A DNA stretch of 64,000 nucleotides from assembly GCF_030063185.1 (NCBI RefSeq), contig NZ_JASISP010000004.1:104852-168851 (forward strand), in the 5' to 3' direction. A model generated the notes under the pieces. It was not told the origin of the DNA, did not search any database, and worked only from the letters and a program-made list of their open reading frames with translations. Below, one piece after another: positions 8,763 to 17,730 of this stretch. Every line of letters begins with the position of its first letter. The stretch's first letter is position 1. The translations under genes were made by a program, and so were the position numbers. This stretch comes from Arthrobacter sp. H35-D1 (GTDB lineage Bacteria > Actinomycetota > Actinomycetes > Actinomycetales > Micrococcaceae).

Positions 8763-8789
8763 CATCGAGCTTGGCGCGGTAAACAAGAA

Positions 8790-8833
8790 ATGGTGCCCGG
8801 CCCAGCGAAGTGATTCGCAAAGCCGGACACCAT
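8790..8833. terminator. Bidirectional terminator between small gene and tRNA-Arg
   Basis: Arms 8790-8801 and 8822-8833 pair over 12 bp with one mismatch. On the minus strand the hairpin is followed by a T-rich stretch, so it should end the tRNA transcript; it can also serve the plus-strand gene ending at 8762. Confidence 0.6.
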
Positions 8834-8842
8834 CAAACAATG

Positions 8843-8915
8843 TGCCCTCGATAGGATTCGAACCTACGACCTTCCGCTCCGGAGGCGGACGCTCTATCCC
8901 CTGAGCTACGAAGGC
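8843..8915 (-). tRNA. tRNA-Arg (anticodon CCG)
   Basis: The minus strand folds as a complete 73-nt cloverleaf: acceptor GCCTTCG pairs with CGAGGGC (one G-U), D stem GCTC/GAGC, anticodon stem TCCGC/GCGGA around loop CTCCGGA, giving anticodon CCG, and T stem GTAGG/CCTAT around TTCGAAT. Discriminator base is A. A complete CCA end is not encoded. It reads CGG arginine codons; argS lies about 2 kb away. Confidence 0.95.
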
Positions 8916-9088
8916 GTGGCAACCGTGGCTGCCAAAGGGAACGAGAAAGAGCTTAGCAGGTGTAGGGCTCCGGAAGTAAAACCCGCGCCGGGGGTGCTGC
9001 GCAGGAGCAGAAAATTTCAGCCGGAGCGCCACCAGTTCTGGGCGGTAGGCCGCCAATTACGGGGTAACGTTGGGGCAATGGTGAGAAC

Positions 9089-10375
9089 ATGATCGTGAAA
9101 AAGCAGCAGAAGGTGTGGCTTTTTGCGGTAGCCATTGTGCTGACGGCAATGACCTTGCGCGGCGCCGTGACAGTGGTGCCGCCGCTGATCTCAACCATTG
9201 ACCAGGACCTGCCGCTCACGGCGGCCTCGATTGGCATTCTTGGCATGCTCCCGACCGCCGCTTTCGGTCTCTTCGGCTTCCTGACCCCTTACGTGCTCCG
9301 CCTGGCGTCGCTGGAAAAGCTCATCGTCGCCTCCATTCTTCTGGGCATCGTGGGTCAGATCGCCCGCGTCATGGTCCCCACCACCCCGTTGTTCCTTGTC
9401 TTTTCGGTCGTGGCCTTTGGCGGACTTGGTGCCGGAAACGTGCTCCTGCCGCCTCTGGTGAAGAAGCATTTCCCCACGAAGATTGGCCTCATGACAGCCA
9501 CCTATGTCACGGCGATCTCGATCGGCACCGCGCTCCCGGCCCAGCTCGCCGTCCCCGTCGCCGACGCCGCAACCTGGCAATTTTCCCTCGCCTCCTGGGC
9601 CGGGCTTTCCACTGTCGCGTTGATTCCCTGGTTTGTGGCGTTTTTTTCGCCAAGAACGACGCCGGCCGCGGCCACTGCGCCTCCCTCTCCTGCCGCCGTG
9701 GCTCCCACGGACACCGGGCAGGTGGACATAGTTGTTCATTCGTCCACGCCCGCAGCGGCTGCACCTCCCGCCAAGATGAATCTGTGGCGCTCACCTACGG
9801 CGTGGGGGCTGACGTTCATGTTCGGCTGCACCTCGTTGAACACTTATGCGATGTTCGCGTGGCTGCCGGAAGTACTCACACAGGCAGGTTTGGACAGGGC
9901 CCATGCCGGTTCGATGCTGGCGCTTTTTGGTGCCCTTGGCCTGCCGTTGAGTTTGGGTATTCCGCTGATTGCTTCGAAGATGCGCAACCCGTTTCCGGCC
10001 GTGCTGGTGATGCTGGGATGTTTCACTGCCGGCTATTTGGGCCTACTGCTGTCGCCGGCCGACGGCACCTGGATTTGGGTGTCATTGACGGGGTTGGGGC
10101 CGGGCACTTTCCCGTTGGCCCTGCTGCTGATCAACCACAGAACCCGCACTCACGTAGGCGCAGGGGCGCTCTCGGGCTTTGGCCAGGGCATGGGTTACAC
10201 GCTGGCGTGCACGGGACCGTTGTTCTTCGGCTTGCTGCGCCAATGGACAGGCTCGTGGACTGCTCCGTTCCTGTTCCTGTTCGCCACGTTGCTGCTTTTG
10301 GGTGTTGGCGCCTACATGATTTGCCGCCCGCGGATGCTTGAGGACGATTTCGAGCCCATCCCCGCCGCCGCCTAA
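9089..10375 (+). CDS. MFS transporter, CynX/NimT-like
   Basis: 428-residue major facilitator with twelve predicted membrane segments split by a cytoplasmic Pro/Ala/Thr-rich loop around residues 190-230. The N-terminal segment AMTLRGAVTVVPPLI and the general layout match the CynX/NimT branch (cyanate or nitroimidazole transport names), but the substrate cannot be read from sequence. The ATG at 9089 is used; a GTG two codons later is possible. It is divergent from tRNA-Arg and separated from argS by 390 bases of repeat-rich sequence, so it is likely transcribed alone. Confidence 0.85.
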   Translation: MIVKKQQKVWLFAVAIVLTAMTLRGAVTVVPPLISTIDQDLPLTAASIGILGMLPTAAFGLFGFLTPYVLRLASLEKLIVASILLGIVGQIARVMVPTTPLFLVFSVVAFGGLGAGNVLLPPLVKKHFPTKIGLMTATYVTAISIGTALPAQLAVPVADAATWQFSLASWAGLSTVALIPWFVAFFSPRTTPAAATAPPSPAAVAPTDTGQVDIVVHSSTPAAAAPPAKMNLWRSPTAWGLTFMFGCTSLNTYAMFAWLPEVLTQAGLDRAHAGSMLALFGALGLPLSLGIPLIASKMRNPFPAVLVMLGCFTAGYLGLLLSPADGTWIWVSLTGLGPGTFPLALLLINHRTRTHVGAGALSGFGQGMGYTLACTGPLFFGLLRQWTGSWTAPFLFLFATLLLLGVGAYMICRPRMLEDDFEPIPAAA

Positions 10376-10457
10376 GCCACCAAACCGCGCCCGGGCCGCA
10401 CGCCTGCGTCCGGCCCGCGAAACCGTGGCTGGCCAACAGCGGGTTCGCGGGCCAGGC

Positions 10458-10518
10458 GCGGGCAAGCGGCCGAGACGCGGGCAAGCGGCCGAGACGCGGG
10501 CAAGCGGCCGAGACGCGG
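10458..10518. repeat. Three tandem copies of a 19-bp unit
   Basis: The unit GCGGGCAAGCGGCCGAGAC occurs three times head to tail without a mismatch, plus four bases of a fourth copy, in the MFS-argS spacer. No gene covers it. Confidence 0.9.
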
Positions 10519-10577
10519 CTTCGCGGACTCGATTGCCGTCGACAACACGGCAACGCGCCGCCTGCATGTGGGGCTGC

Positions 10578-10688
10578 GGGGCTGTGGGGTGCTGCGCTGC
10601 TGGGGCTGCGGGGCATGCGGGGCTGTGGGGTGCTGCGCTGCTGGGGCTGCGGGGCATGCGGGGCTGTGGGGTGCGGCGCTGCGGAGCG
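10578..10688. repeat. 41-bp tandem repeat, about 2.7 copies
   Basis: A G/C/T-rich 41-bp unit starts at 10578, 10619 and 10660; the first two copies are identical and the third degenerates after about 28 bases. Each unit contains two related half-units (GGGGCTGTGGGGTGCTGCG and GGGGCTGCGGGG). The plus strand is strikingly G-rich. It ends about 80 bases before argS. Confidence 0.9.
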
Positions 10689-10755
10689 AGGTTATGGTGC
10701 GCTCCACATTTTGGGCGGAACGGGTCCGGATTGGGGGTGGGTGCGGCCGGAACCG

Positions 10756-10761
10756 TACACT
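10756..10761 (+). promoter_or_regulatory. Candidate -10 for leaderless argS
   Basis: TACACT ends seven nucleotides before the GTG at 10769, and no ribosome site precedes that codon. TTGGGG 19 nt upstream is a weak -35. Inferred leaderless transcript. Confidence 0.4.
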
Positions 10762-10768
10762 TGTCTAT

Positions 10769-12421
10769 GTGACTCCTGAAGAACTTTCTGCCGCCATTAC
10801 CGCCTGCCTAAAAGATGCCGTCGACGCCGGTGAACTCAACGTCCCTGCCGAAGCCTTGCCGAAGGAAGTCCGGGTGGAGCGTCCCAAGAGTCGCGAGCAC
10901 GGCGACTGGGCCACCAACATTGCCCTCCAGCTGGCCAAGCCGGCAGGGGTTGCACCGCGCAAGATCGCCGAAGTTCTCAGTACCCGCTTGGCGCAGATCC
11001 CCGGCGTTTCCCAGGTGGACATTGCCGGCCCCGGCTTCTTGAACATCGTTCTTGACGCGGCCGCAGCGGGTGAATTGGCCAAGGCCATCGTGGAGGCCGG
11101 CGCGAGCTACGGCAGCAACTCCCAGATGGCCGGCACCAAGATCAACCTCGAATTTGTCTCCGCCAACCCCACTGGTCCCATCCACTTGGGCGGCACCCGC
11201 TGGGCCGCGGTGGGGGACTCCCTGGCACGGATCTTCCAGTCGCAGGGCGCGGATGTCACCCGTGAGTACTACTTCAACGACCACGGCAACCAGATCGACA
11301 AGTTTGCCCGCTCCCTGCTCGCCAGCGCCGCGGGCCAGCCCGCCCCCGAGGACGGCTACGGCGGAGCGTACATTGAGGACATCGCCGCCGAGGTCGTGGC
11401 GAAGAACCCGGAGATCCTCGCGAGCGAGGACCCGCAGGAAGGTTTCCGTGCGCAGGGCGTGGAGCTCATGTTCGCCGCCATCCGGGCGTCCCTGCACGAA
11501 TTCGGTGTCGATTTTGACGTGTACTTCCACGAAAATTCACTCTTTGAAGACGGTGCCGTGGAGAAGCTCCTCGAGCAGCTCAAGGGCTCGGGCAACATCT
11601 ACGCCAAGGACGGCGCCTGGTGGCTGAACTCCACCGAATATGGCGACGACAAGGACCGGGTGGTCATCAAGAGTGACGGCAACGCAGCCTACATCGCCGG
11701 TGACATCGCCTACTTCAAGAACAAGCGCGACCGCGGTTTCGACCTGTGCATTTACATGCTCGGCGCAGACCACCATGGCTACGTGGCCCGCCTCAAGGCA
11801 GCTGCGGCAGCCATGGGCGACGACGCCAACCGCGTTGAAGTGCTCATCGGGCAGATGGTGAACCTGGTCCAGGAAGGCAAGCCCGTGCGCATGTCCAAAC
11901 GGGCCGGAACGGTTGTCACCATGGAGGACCTGGTCGAGGTGGTCGGCACGGATGCCGCACGCTACTCGCTGGCCCGCTTCTCCTCCGACTCCAACATTGA
12001 CATCGACCTGGACGTACTGACCAAGCGCTCCAACGAGAACCCCGTGTTCTACGTCCAGTACGCCCACGCCCGCACCTCTGCGGTGGCCCGCAACGCCGCA
12101 GCTGCCGGTGTGGAGCGCACGTCCTTCGACGCCGCAGCACTGAACCACGCCACCGAATCCGAGCTGTTGGCGGTCCTGGGACAATACCCGGGCGTGCTCA
12201 GCCAAGCGGCCTCCTCCCGCGAACCGCACCGCGTGGCCCGCCACCTGGAGGTCATCGCCGGCGCCTACCACCGCTGGTACGACGCCTGCCGGGTCGCCCC
12301 CATGGGCGAGGAAGCCGTCACCGACACCAACCGCACACGCCTCTGGCTCAACGACGCCGTGGGCCAGGTCCTGGCCAACGGGCTGTCCCTGTTGGGCGTA
12401 ACAGCTCCGGAACGGATGTAG
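10769..12421 (+). CDS. argS: Arginine--tRNA ligase
   Basis: 550-residue class I aminoacyl-tRNA synthetase, the usual ArgS length, charging tRNA-Arg with arginine. Visible features are the N-terminal ArgS-specific domain, the HIGH-equivalent in SANPTGPIHLGGTRWAAVGD, the KMSK-equivalent VRMSKRAGTVVTM, and the C-terminal DALR anticodon-binding domain ending near LSLLGV. The GTG at 10769 gives the expected N-terminus; upstream in-frame sequence is the G-rich repeat and not protein-like. lysA starts three bases after the stop, so argS heads an argS-lysA-hom-thrC-thrB run, the same argS-lysA pairing known in Corynebacterium. Confidence 0.97.
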   Translation: MTPEELSAAITACLKDAVDAGELNVPAEALPKEVRVERPKSREHGDWATNIALQLAKPAGVAPRKIAEVLSTRLAQIPGVSQVDIAGPGFLNIVLDAAAAGELAKAIVEAGASYGSNSQMAGTKINLEFVSANPTGPIHLGGTRWAAVGDSLARIFQSQGADVTREYYFNDHGNQIDKFARSLLASAAGQPAPEDGYGGAYIEDIAAEVVAKNPEILASEDPQEGFRAQGVELMFAAIRASLHEFGVDFDVYFHENSLFEDGAVEKLLEQLKGSGNIYAKDGAWWLNSTEYGDDKDRVVIKSDGNAAYIAGDIAYFKNKRDRGFDLCIYMLGADHHGYVARLKAAAAAMGDDANRVEVLIGQMVNLVQEGKPVRMSKRAGTVVTMEDLVEVVGTDAARYSLARFSSDSNIDIDLDVLTKRSNENPVFYVQYAHARTSAVARNAAAAGVERTSFDAAALNHATESELLAVLGQYPGVLSQAASSREPHRVARHLEVIAGAYHRWYDACRVAPMGEEAVTDTNRTRLWLNDAVGQVLANGLSLLGVTAPERM

Positions 12422-12424
12422 AAA

Positions 12425-13888
12425 ATGACCGACACCAATACTTCACGCCAAGTGGCCGGCGCGCAGCTGGCGCCCGAGTGGCTGCCTGCCGCCGGCGACC
12501 CCAATGAGCTGGTGCCCGCCATGTGGGCGCACGACGTCGAACGTGGCGGACACGGCGAACTCGCCATCAGCGGAATCCCGGTCGGCGAGCTCAAGGCACA
12601 GTTTGGCACGCCCTTGTTCGTCATGAGCGAGGACGACTTCCGTGCCCGCGCCAGGATGTTCAAGGACGCTTTCGACGCGGCATTTGCAGATATCTGCGGC
12701 GGCGTGGACGTGTACTACGCAGGCAAGGCCTTCCTGTCCACCGAGGTGGCCCGCTGGGTGGACTCCGAGGGCCTGCGCCTTGACACTTGTTCCGGTGGCG
12801 AGCTGGCGGTGGCAAAGCGCGCCGGGCTCAAGGGCGAAAACCTTGGCCTGCACGGCAACAACAAGTCCGACGCCGAGATCAACCGTGCCCTGGACATGGG
12901 CCTGGGCCGCATTGTGGTGGACAGCCTGCACGAACTCAAGCGCGTGGCAGCCCTGGCCTCAGCGCGGAACGCGACGGCCAATGTGATGCTGCGCGTGACC
13001 CCCGGCGTGCACGCCCATACGCACGAATCAATCGCCACGGCCCACGAAGACCAGAAGTTCGGTCTTTCGCTTATCTCCGCGGACCCGGATGCTCCCGGCA
13101 TGGCTGCTGCGGAAGCCGCCTCCGAACTGGCCGTGGAAGCGGAAAGCATCAACTTCCTTGGCTTCCACGCGCATATCGGCTCGCAGATTTTCGAAGCCGA
13201 AGGCTTTGGCATCGCAGCCCGCAAGCTGCTGGCCTTCACCCATGACATCCAAAAAAAGCACGGCGTGAGCCTGCCCGAGCTTGACCTTGGCGGCGGCTAC
13301 GGCATCGCCTACACGGCCGTTGACACCCCCCGGCCGGCGGCCGAAGTCGCTGCGGCGATGGCCGACGTCGTGCGGGAGACGTGTGCTGAGCTGGGCATGG
13401 CGTGCCCGCGGATCTCCATTGAGCCGGGCCGCGCCATCGTGGGCAGCACCACGTTCACGCTGTATGAGACGGGCACGCTGAAAACCGTGCAGGTGGAAGT
13501 TGACGGGCAGCCGGATGTGACGGCCCCGCGCCGCTATGTGTCGGTGGACGGCGGCATGAGCGACAATGCCCGCCCGGTGCTTTATGAAGCGGATTATTCC
13601 GCAGTTCTGGCCAACCGCGCCTCCGCAGCCGCTCCCGCGCTGTCCCGAGTGGTGGGCAAACATTGCGAGAGTGGTGACATTGTTGTTAGAGATGTGTATC
13701 TGCCCCATGACGTGGCGGCTGGCGACCTGCTTGCGGTTCCCGGAACGGGCGCGTACTGCTGGGCACTGGCCAGCAACTACAACTACGTGCCCCGGCCGCC
13801 CGTGGTGGCAATAAAGAACGGCGTCGCACGCTTGATAGTGCGCGGCGAAACAGAAGACGATTTGCTGGCACGCGATTTAGGGGCCTAG
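12425..13888 (+). CDS. lysA: Diaminopimelate decarboxylase
   Basis: 487-residue PLP enzyme of fold type III that decarboxylates meso-diaminopimelate to L-lysine, the last step of lysine synthesis. The PLP lysine is K101 in VYYAGKAFLS; HIGSQI, GGGYGIAY and EPGR (phosphate and substrate binding) follow, and the dimer-interface catalytic Cys is in CESGDIV near the C-terminus. The N-terminus has an extra 40 residues relative to E. coli LysA. It begins three bases after argS and ends seven bases before hom, consistent with a single transcript. Confidence 0.97.
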   Translation: MTDTNTSRQVAGAQLAPEWLPAAGDPNELVPAMWAHDVERGGHGELAISGIPVGELKAQFGTPLFVMSEDDFRARARMFKDAFDAAFADICGGVDVYYAGKAFLSTEVARWVDSEGLRLDTCSGGELAVAKRAGLKGENLGLHGNNKSDAEINRALDMGLGRIVVDSLHELKRVAALASARNATANVMLRVTPGVHAHTHESIATAHEDQKFGLSLISADPDAPGMAAAEAASELAVEAESINFLGFHAHIGSQIFEAEGFGIAARKLLAFTHDIQKKHGVSLPELDLGGGYGIAYTAVDTPRPAAEVAAAMADVVRETCAELGMACPRISIEPGRAIVGSTTFTLYETGTLKTVQVEVDGQPDVTAPRRYVSVDGGMSDNARPVLYEADYSAVLANRASAAAPALSRVVGKHCESGDIVVRDVYLPHDVAAGDLLAVPGTGAYCWALASNYNYVPRPPVVAIKNGVARLIVRGETEDDLLARDLGA

Positions 13889-13895
13889 AGAGACT

Positions 13896-15293
13896 TTGAC
13901 AGAGCGCAACACCGTGGACACCAACGTGTCCGAAAACATTAAAACCCTGAAAGTGGCGCTCCTGGGCGCCGGAAATGTGGGCTCGCAGGTTGCCCGCATT
14001 CTGCTCGAGGACGCCGACGCGTTGGCTGCCCGCACGGGTGCCCGACTCAAGCTCGTGGGGATTGCCGTGCGCAACGTCGACGCCCCGCGCGACGTTGCGG
14101 CCCCCCGGGAGCTGTACACCACCGACGCCTCGGCCCTTGTGCGCAATGCCGACATTGTCATTGAGCTCATGGGCGGCATGGAACCGGCCCGCACGCTGAT
14201 TCTTGAAGCCATTGAGCACGGGGCCGCCGTGGTCACGGGCAACAAGGCACTGCTGGCGGTTGACGGACCCACCTTGTACGAGAAAGCGGATGCCGCCGGC
14301 GTGCAGCTTTCCTACGAGGCCGCCGTGGCCGGGGCCATCCCCATCCTGCGCCCCATTACGGACAGCCTGGCGGGGGACAAGATCACCCGCGTCATGGGCA
14401 TTGTCAACGGCACCACCAACTACATCCTCGACGCCATGGATTCCACCGGCGCGCAGTTTTCCGACGCACTGGCCGACGCCACCCGTCTGGGCTATGCCGA
14501 AGCTGATCCCACCGCGGATATCGAAGGGCACGACGCCGCAGCCAAGGGAGCCATTTTGGCCTCGCTGGCCTTCCATACGCGTTTCGCGCTGTCGGACGTG
14601 CACTGCCAGGGCATCACGGGCGTGACGGCCGAGGACATTGCCGCGGCCAAGGATGCTGGCTACGTCATCAAGCTGCTGGCCATCGCCGAGAAGCTGAGCA
14701 ATCCCGAGGCGGGCCGGACGGACGGGACGGACGACGGCGGCGCCCCGGACTTGGGCGTCAGCGTGCGGGTGCACCCGACACTGTTGCCGCGCGAACATCC
14801 GCTGGCTGCCGTGCGCGGTGCGTACAACGCCGTGTTTGTGGAAGCCGAGTCCGCCGGGGAGCTCATGTTCTACGGCCGCGGTGCCGGTGGAGCTCCCACG
14901 GCCTCGGCCGTCATGGGCGATGTTGTTTCCGCAGCCCGCCGCTTGGTGTTGGGCGGCCCGGGCCGCACTGATTCGACTATTGAAGTGCTGCCGGTGCTGC
15001 CCATCGAGGCCGTGTCCACGCGCTACTACATAGACATGGATGCCGCGGACCAGCCCGGCGTGCTGTCGAAGATTTCCGCGCTGTTTGCCGAGCACGGCGT
15101 CTCCATTGAGACGATGCGCCAGAGCACGCACCGTGAGCGCGAGGAAGCCGTGAATGCGGGGCCCGGTTCCGCCGAGCTGCGCATTGTCACGCACCGTGCC
15201 AGCGAAGCTGCCCTGGCAGCAACCGTCGAAGCCATCAAGGGCCTTGACGTTATTAATTCAGTGACAAGTGTCTTGAGGGTGGAGGGAGTCTAA
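13896..15293 (+). CDS. hom: Homoserine dehydrogenase
   Basis: 465-residue enzyme reducing aspartate-semialdehyde to homoserine. The NAD(P) loop is [12 protein letters not shown], the catalytic core includes [11 protein letters not shown] and the [16 protein letters not shown] stretch, and the C-terminus holds an ACT domain beginning [17 protein letters not shown], which in this family binds threonine for feedback inhibition. The start is drawn at TTG 13896; a GTG at 13914 is an alternative. A D/G-rich insertion ([15 protein letters not shown]) lies before the ACT domain. thrC starts inside its stop codon. Confidence 0.96.
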   Translation: MTERNTVDTNVSENIKTLKVALLGAGNVGSQVARILLEDADALAARTGARLKLVGIAVRNVDAPRDVAAPRELYTTDASALVRNADIVIELMGGMEPARTLILEAIEHGAAVVTGNKALLAVDGPTLYEKADAAGVQLSYEAAVAGAIPILRPITDSLAGDKITRVMGIVNGTTNYILDAMDSTGAQFSDALADATRLGYAEADPTADIEGHDAAAKGAILASLAFHTRFALSDVHCQGITGVTAEDIAAAKDAGYVIKLLAIAEKLSNPEAGRTDGTDDGGAPDLGVSVRVHPTLLPREHPLAAVRGAYNAVFVEAESAGELMFYGRGAGGAPTASAVMGDVVSAARRLVLGGPGRTDSTIEVLPVLPIEAVSTRYYIDMDAADQPGVLSKISALFAEHGVSIETMRQSTHREREEAVNAGPGSAELRIVTHRASEAALAATVEAIKGLDVINSVTSVLRVEGV

Positions 15294-16396
15294 TGGCTCA
15301 CCAGTGGCGCGGAGTGGTCCGCGAATATGCAGAGCGTTTGCCGGTAACGGCGGAAACCAAGGTCATCACGCTGGGGGAGGGTGGCACACCATTGGTGTAC
15401 GCCCAGCAGCTCTCCGCCCTGACGGGGTCCGAGGTGTACTTGAAGGTCGAGGGCATGAACCCCACCGGATCCTTCAAGGACCGCGGCATGACCATGGCCA
15501 TGACGGCGGCTGTCGCCGCCGGCGCCAAGGCCGTGGTGTGCGCCTCGACGGGCAACACCTCGGCGTCGGCCGCTGCCTACGCCAAGGCCGCAGGCCTGAC
15601 GTGCGCCGTGCTGGTGCCCGAAGGCAAGATCTCCATGGGCAAGCTCAGCCAGGCGGTGGCCCACGGCGCCACCCTCCTGCAGGTCGACGGCAACTTCGAC
15701 AACTGCTTGGACGTTGCGCGCAAGCTGGCCGACTCCTACCCGGTGTTCCTGGTGAACTCGGTCAACCCGGCACGCATCGAGGGCCAGAAGACCGGTGCCT
15801 TTGAGGTGGTTGATGCCCTGGGTGACGCCCCCGACTACCATGTGTTGCCTGTCGGCAACGCAGGGAACATCAGCGCCTATTGGCGCGGATACAAGGAATA
15901 CTGCGCACCGTACGAGTCCGTGGAAAACGGCACCTTGGCGCCGGTTTCCACCCACACCCCCATCATGTGGGGTTTTCAGGCTGCCGGGGCTGCCCCGTTT
16001 GTGGCAGGCCACCCCATCACCGAACCGGACACCATTGCCACCGCCATCCGCATTGGCAACCCGGCCTCGTGGGACTTGGCCATTGCCGCCCGCGACGAAT
16101 CAGGCGGACTCATTGAAGCTGTCACGGATGAGGAAATTCTCGCCGCACACCGCTGGCTCTCCGCCAAGGAAGGCGTCTTTGTGGAGCCTGGCTCCGCAGC
16201 AGGCGTTGCAGGCCTCATCAAGAAGCACGCGGCCGGAGAAGTCCCCACCGGCAAGACCTTCGTCATCACTGTCACCGGCCACGGCTTGAAGGATCCCGAC
16301 TGGGCCTTGAAGAACGCCGACGGCAGTTCCGTCACGCCCACCTCAGTGCCCTTTGACGTGGTCACAGTTGCCGGCGCACTGGGTTTGACGGACTAG
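15293..16396 (+). CDS. thrC: Threonine synthase
   Basis: 367-residue PLP enzyme converting O-phosphohomoserine to threonine. The PLP lysine is K62 in [11 protein letters not shown], with the Gly-rich phosphate loop in PVGNAGN and the [13 protein letters not shown] segment of the type II fold. The length matches the short (class with plant/actinobacterial) form. Its ATG overlaps the hom stop by one base (TAATG), implying translational coupling, so the two enzymes should be made in fixed ratio. Confidence 0.97.
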   Translation: MAHQWRGVVREYAERLPVTAETKVITLGEGGTPLVYAQQLSALTGSEVYLKVEGMNPTGSFKDRGMTMAMTAAVAAGAKAVVCASTGNTSASAAAYAKAAGLTCAVLVPEGKISMGKLSQAVAHGATLLQVDGNFDNCLDVARKLADSYPVFLVNSVNPARIEGQKTGAFEVVDALGDAPDYHVLPVGNAGNISAYWRGYKEYCAPYESVENGTLAPVSTHTPIMWGFQAAGAAPFVAGHPITEPDTIATAIRIGNPASWDLAIAARDESGGLIEAVTDEEILAAHRWLSAKEGVFVEPGSAAGVAGLIKKHAAGEVPTGKTFVITVTGHGLKDPDWALKNADGSSVTPTSVPFDVVTVAGALGLTD

Positions 16397-16423
16397 CAGC
16401 ACACCATCATGACAGGGTCCACC

Positions 16424-17392
16424 ATGACATCCCCGCTTTTAAAAACACCCCTGGCCGGGGTCACCGCCACAGTGCGCGTGCCCGGCACCAGCGCCAACCT
16501 CGGTCCGGGCTTTGACTCCCTGGGCTTGGCGGTATCGCTCTACGACACGTTGAGCATCACCACCTTGGATACGCCGGAACTGGAATTTGAGCTAAGCGGG
16601 GAAGGGGTGGATCAACTTCCCCGGGATGCCAGCCACCTTGTGGTGAAGACCCTTGACCTTGCTTTGGAACGTCTGGGCTACAGCCGTGCGGGACTGCGGG
16701 TTGCTGCAGCCAATGTACTCCCGCACGGCCGTGGCCTGGGCTCCTCGGCGTCGGCCATCGTGGCGGCCGTCCTGGCAGCCAACGCCCTTGTCGAGGATGC
16801 CGACCAACAGGATTCTGCCTGGGTGCTGCAGCTCGCCTCCGAGCTGGAAGGCCACCCGGACAACGTGGCGCCGGCCCTCTTTGGTGCCGTGGCCGTCTCG
16901 TGGCAGGAAGGCGACGGATACTCCAGCGCCAAGGTCACGCCGTCGGACTTGGTTGTGCCGGTGGTGGCCATTCCCAACGTTGAATTGAAAACCGAGCGGG
17001 CCCGCGGCATGCTGCCTGCCACCGTGCCGCACGCCGATGCGGCTGCGAACTCGGGCAGGGCGGCGCTGCTCATGCACGCCTTGACGGCCGATCCCTCCCT
17101 GCTGCTGGCCGGCACACGCGACTACCTGCACCAGGACTACCGTGCAGCAGCCATGCCCGAAAGCGCGGCACTGGTCGCAGAACTGCGGGCTGCGGGCCAT
17201 GCGGCCTTTATTTCCGGTGCCGGTCCCACGGTCATGGTGTTGGCCAATGGCGGTGCGGAAGCGGACGTAATTGTGCAAAGCATCACCGAATGGGGTGCAA
17301 ATGCGAAAAAAGTTGCCGAACACGGCCTGTCTTGGCGAGTTTTGCGGCTGCAGCTTGACCTTGAAGGTGCTAAAGTGGAAGTGCATCCTTAG
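16424..17392 (+). CDS. thrB: Homoserine kinase
   Basis: 322-residue GHMP-family kinase that phosphorylates homoserine for ThrC. The N-terminal PGTSANLGPGFDSLG strand-loop and the ATP loop LPHGRGLGSSASAIVAA are intact, and a C-terminal GAGPTVMVLA motif 3 is present. The ATG at 16424 has CAGGG seven bases upstream; the ATG at 16409 has no such site but would add only five residues. It is the last gene of the lysine/threonine run; 340 bases without a gene follow. Confidence 0.96.
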   Translation: MTSPLLKTPLAGVTATVRVPGTSANLGPGFDSLGLAVSLYDTLSITTLDTPELEFELSGEGVDQLPRDASHLVVKTLDLALERLGYSRAGLRVAAANVLPHGRGLGSSASAIVAAVLAANALVEDADQQDSAWVLQLASELEGHPDNVAPALFGAVAVSWQEGDGYSSAKVTPSDLVVPVVAIPNVELKTERARGMLPATVPHADAAANSGRAALLMHALTADPSLLLAGTRDYLHQDYRAAAMPESAALVAELRAAGHAAFISGAGPTVMVLANGGAEADVIVQSITEWGANAKKVAEHGLSWRVLRLQLDLEGAKVEVHP

Positions 17393-17730
17393 CTTGTAGA
17401 CAAGTTCCACCGACCACTTGATATTCGGCCGGTGTGGACATGTTCAATGCTTGTAGAACTCTTGATGCCGCTATTGCGGTCCGTGCCATCTAGCACAGTG
17501 ACTGCTGGATCAATGTACGGCAGCCGTCGAATTGTTCCTAGGATCGTTCCCATGTGAGAAAAGATTCAAGGCGTGAATTGCACCATACTCCTAGCCCCTT
17601 CGGGTGGCATTGGAGCATGGAACCTCAGATATTTCCCTCGGCCAGCCAGTGCGGCTGCACTTGGGGGACTCTGACACTAATCATCGCGGCCCCAATAATT
17701 GGGCCCGCCATCGAGGGGGAAGGATCCTTC
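17393..17730 (+). other. Long spacer/leader before rho, no gene
   Basis: 338 bases with no supportable gene. The rho frame stays open back to 17554 but the sequence before 17731 does not read like Rho. Short inverted repeats occur, including CCGC-TATT-GCGG near 17467, and GCTTGTAGA occurs twice (around 17391 and 17449). I find no promoter I would defend. A long 5' leader would fit Rho's known autoregulation, but that is inference. Confidence 0.4.

Noticed and set aside
10458-10688. CRISPR array
   Set aside because: The repeats are directly adjacent without unique spacers, too few, and no cas gene is near.
10568-10768. N-terminal extension of ArgS through the G-rich repeat
   Set aside because: The frame is open but translates to Cys/Gly/Ala repeats with no resemblance to ArgS; GTG 10769 gives the standard protein and has a -10 seven bases upstream.
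17554-17730. N-terminal extension of Rho
   Set aside because: The open frame before GTG 17731 does not resemble Rho and a strong ribosome site sits directly before the GTG.
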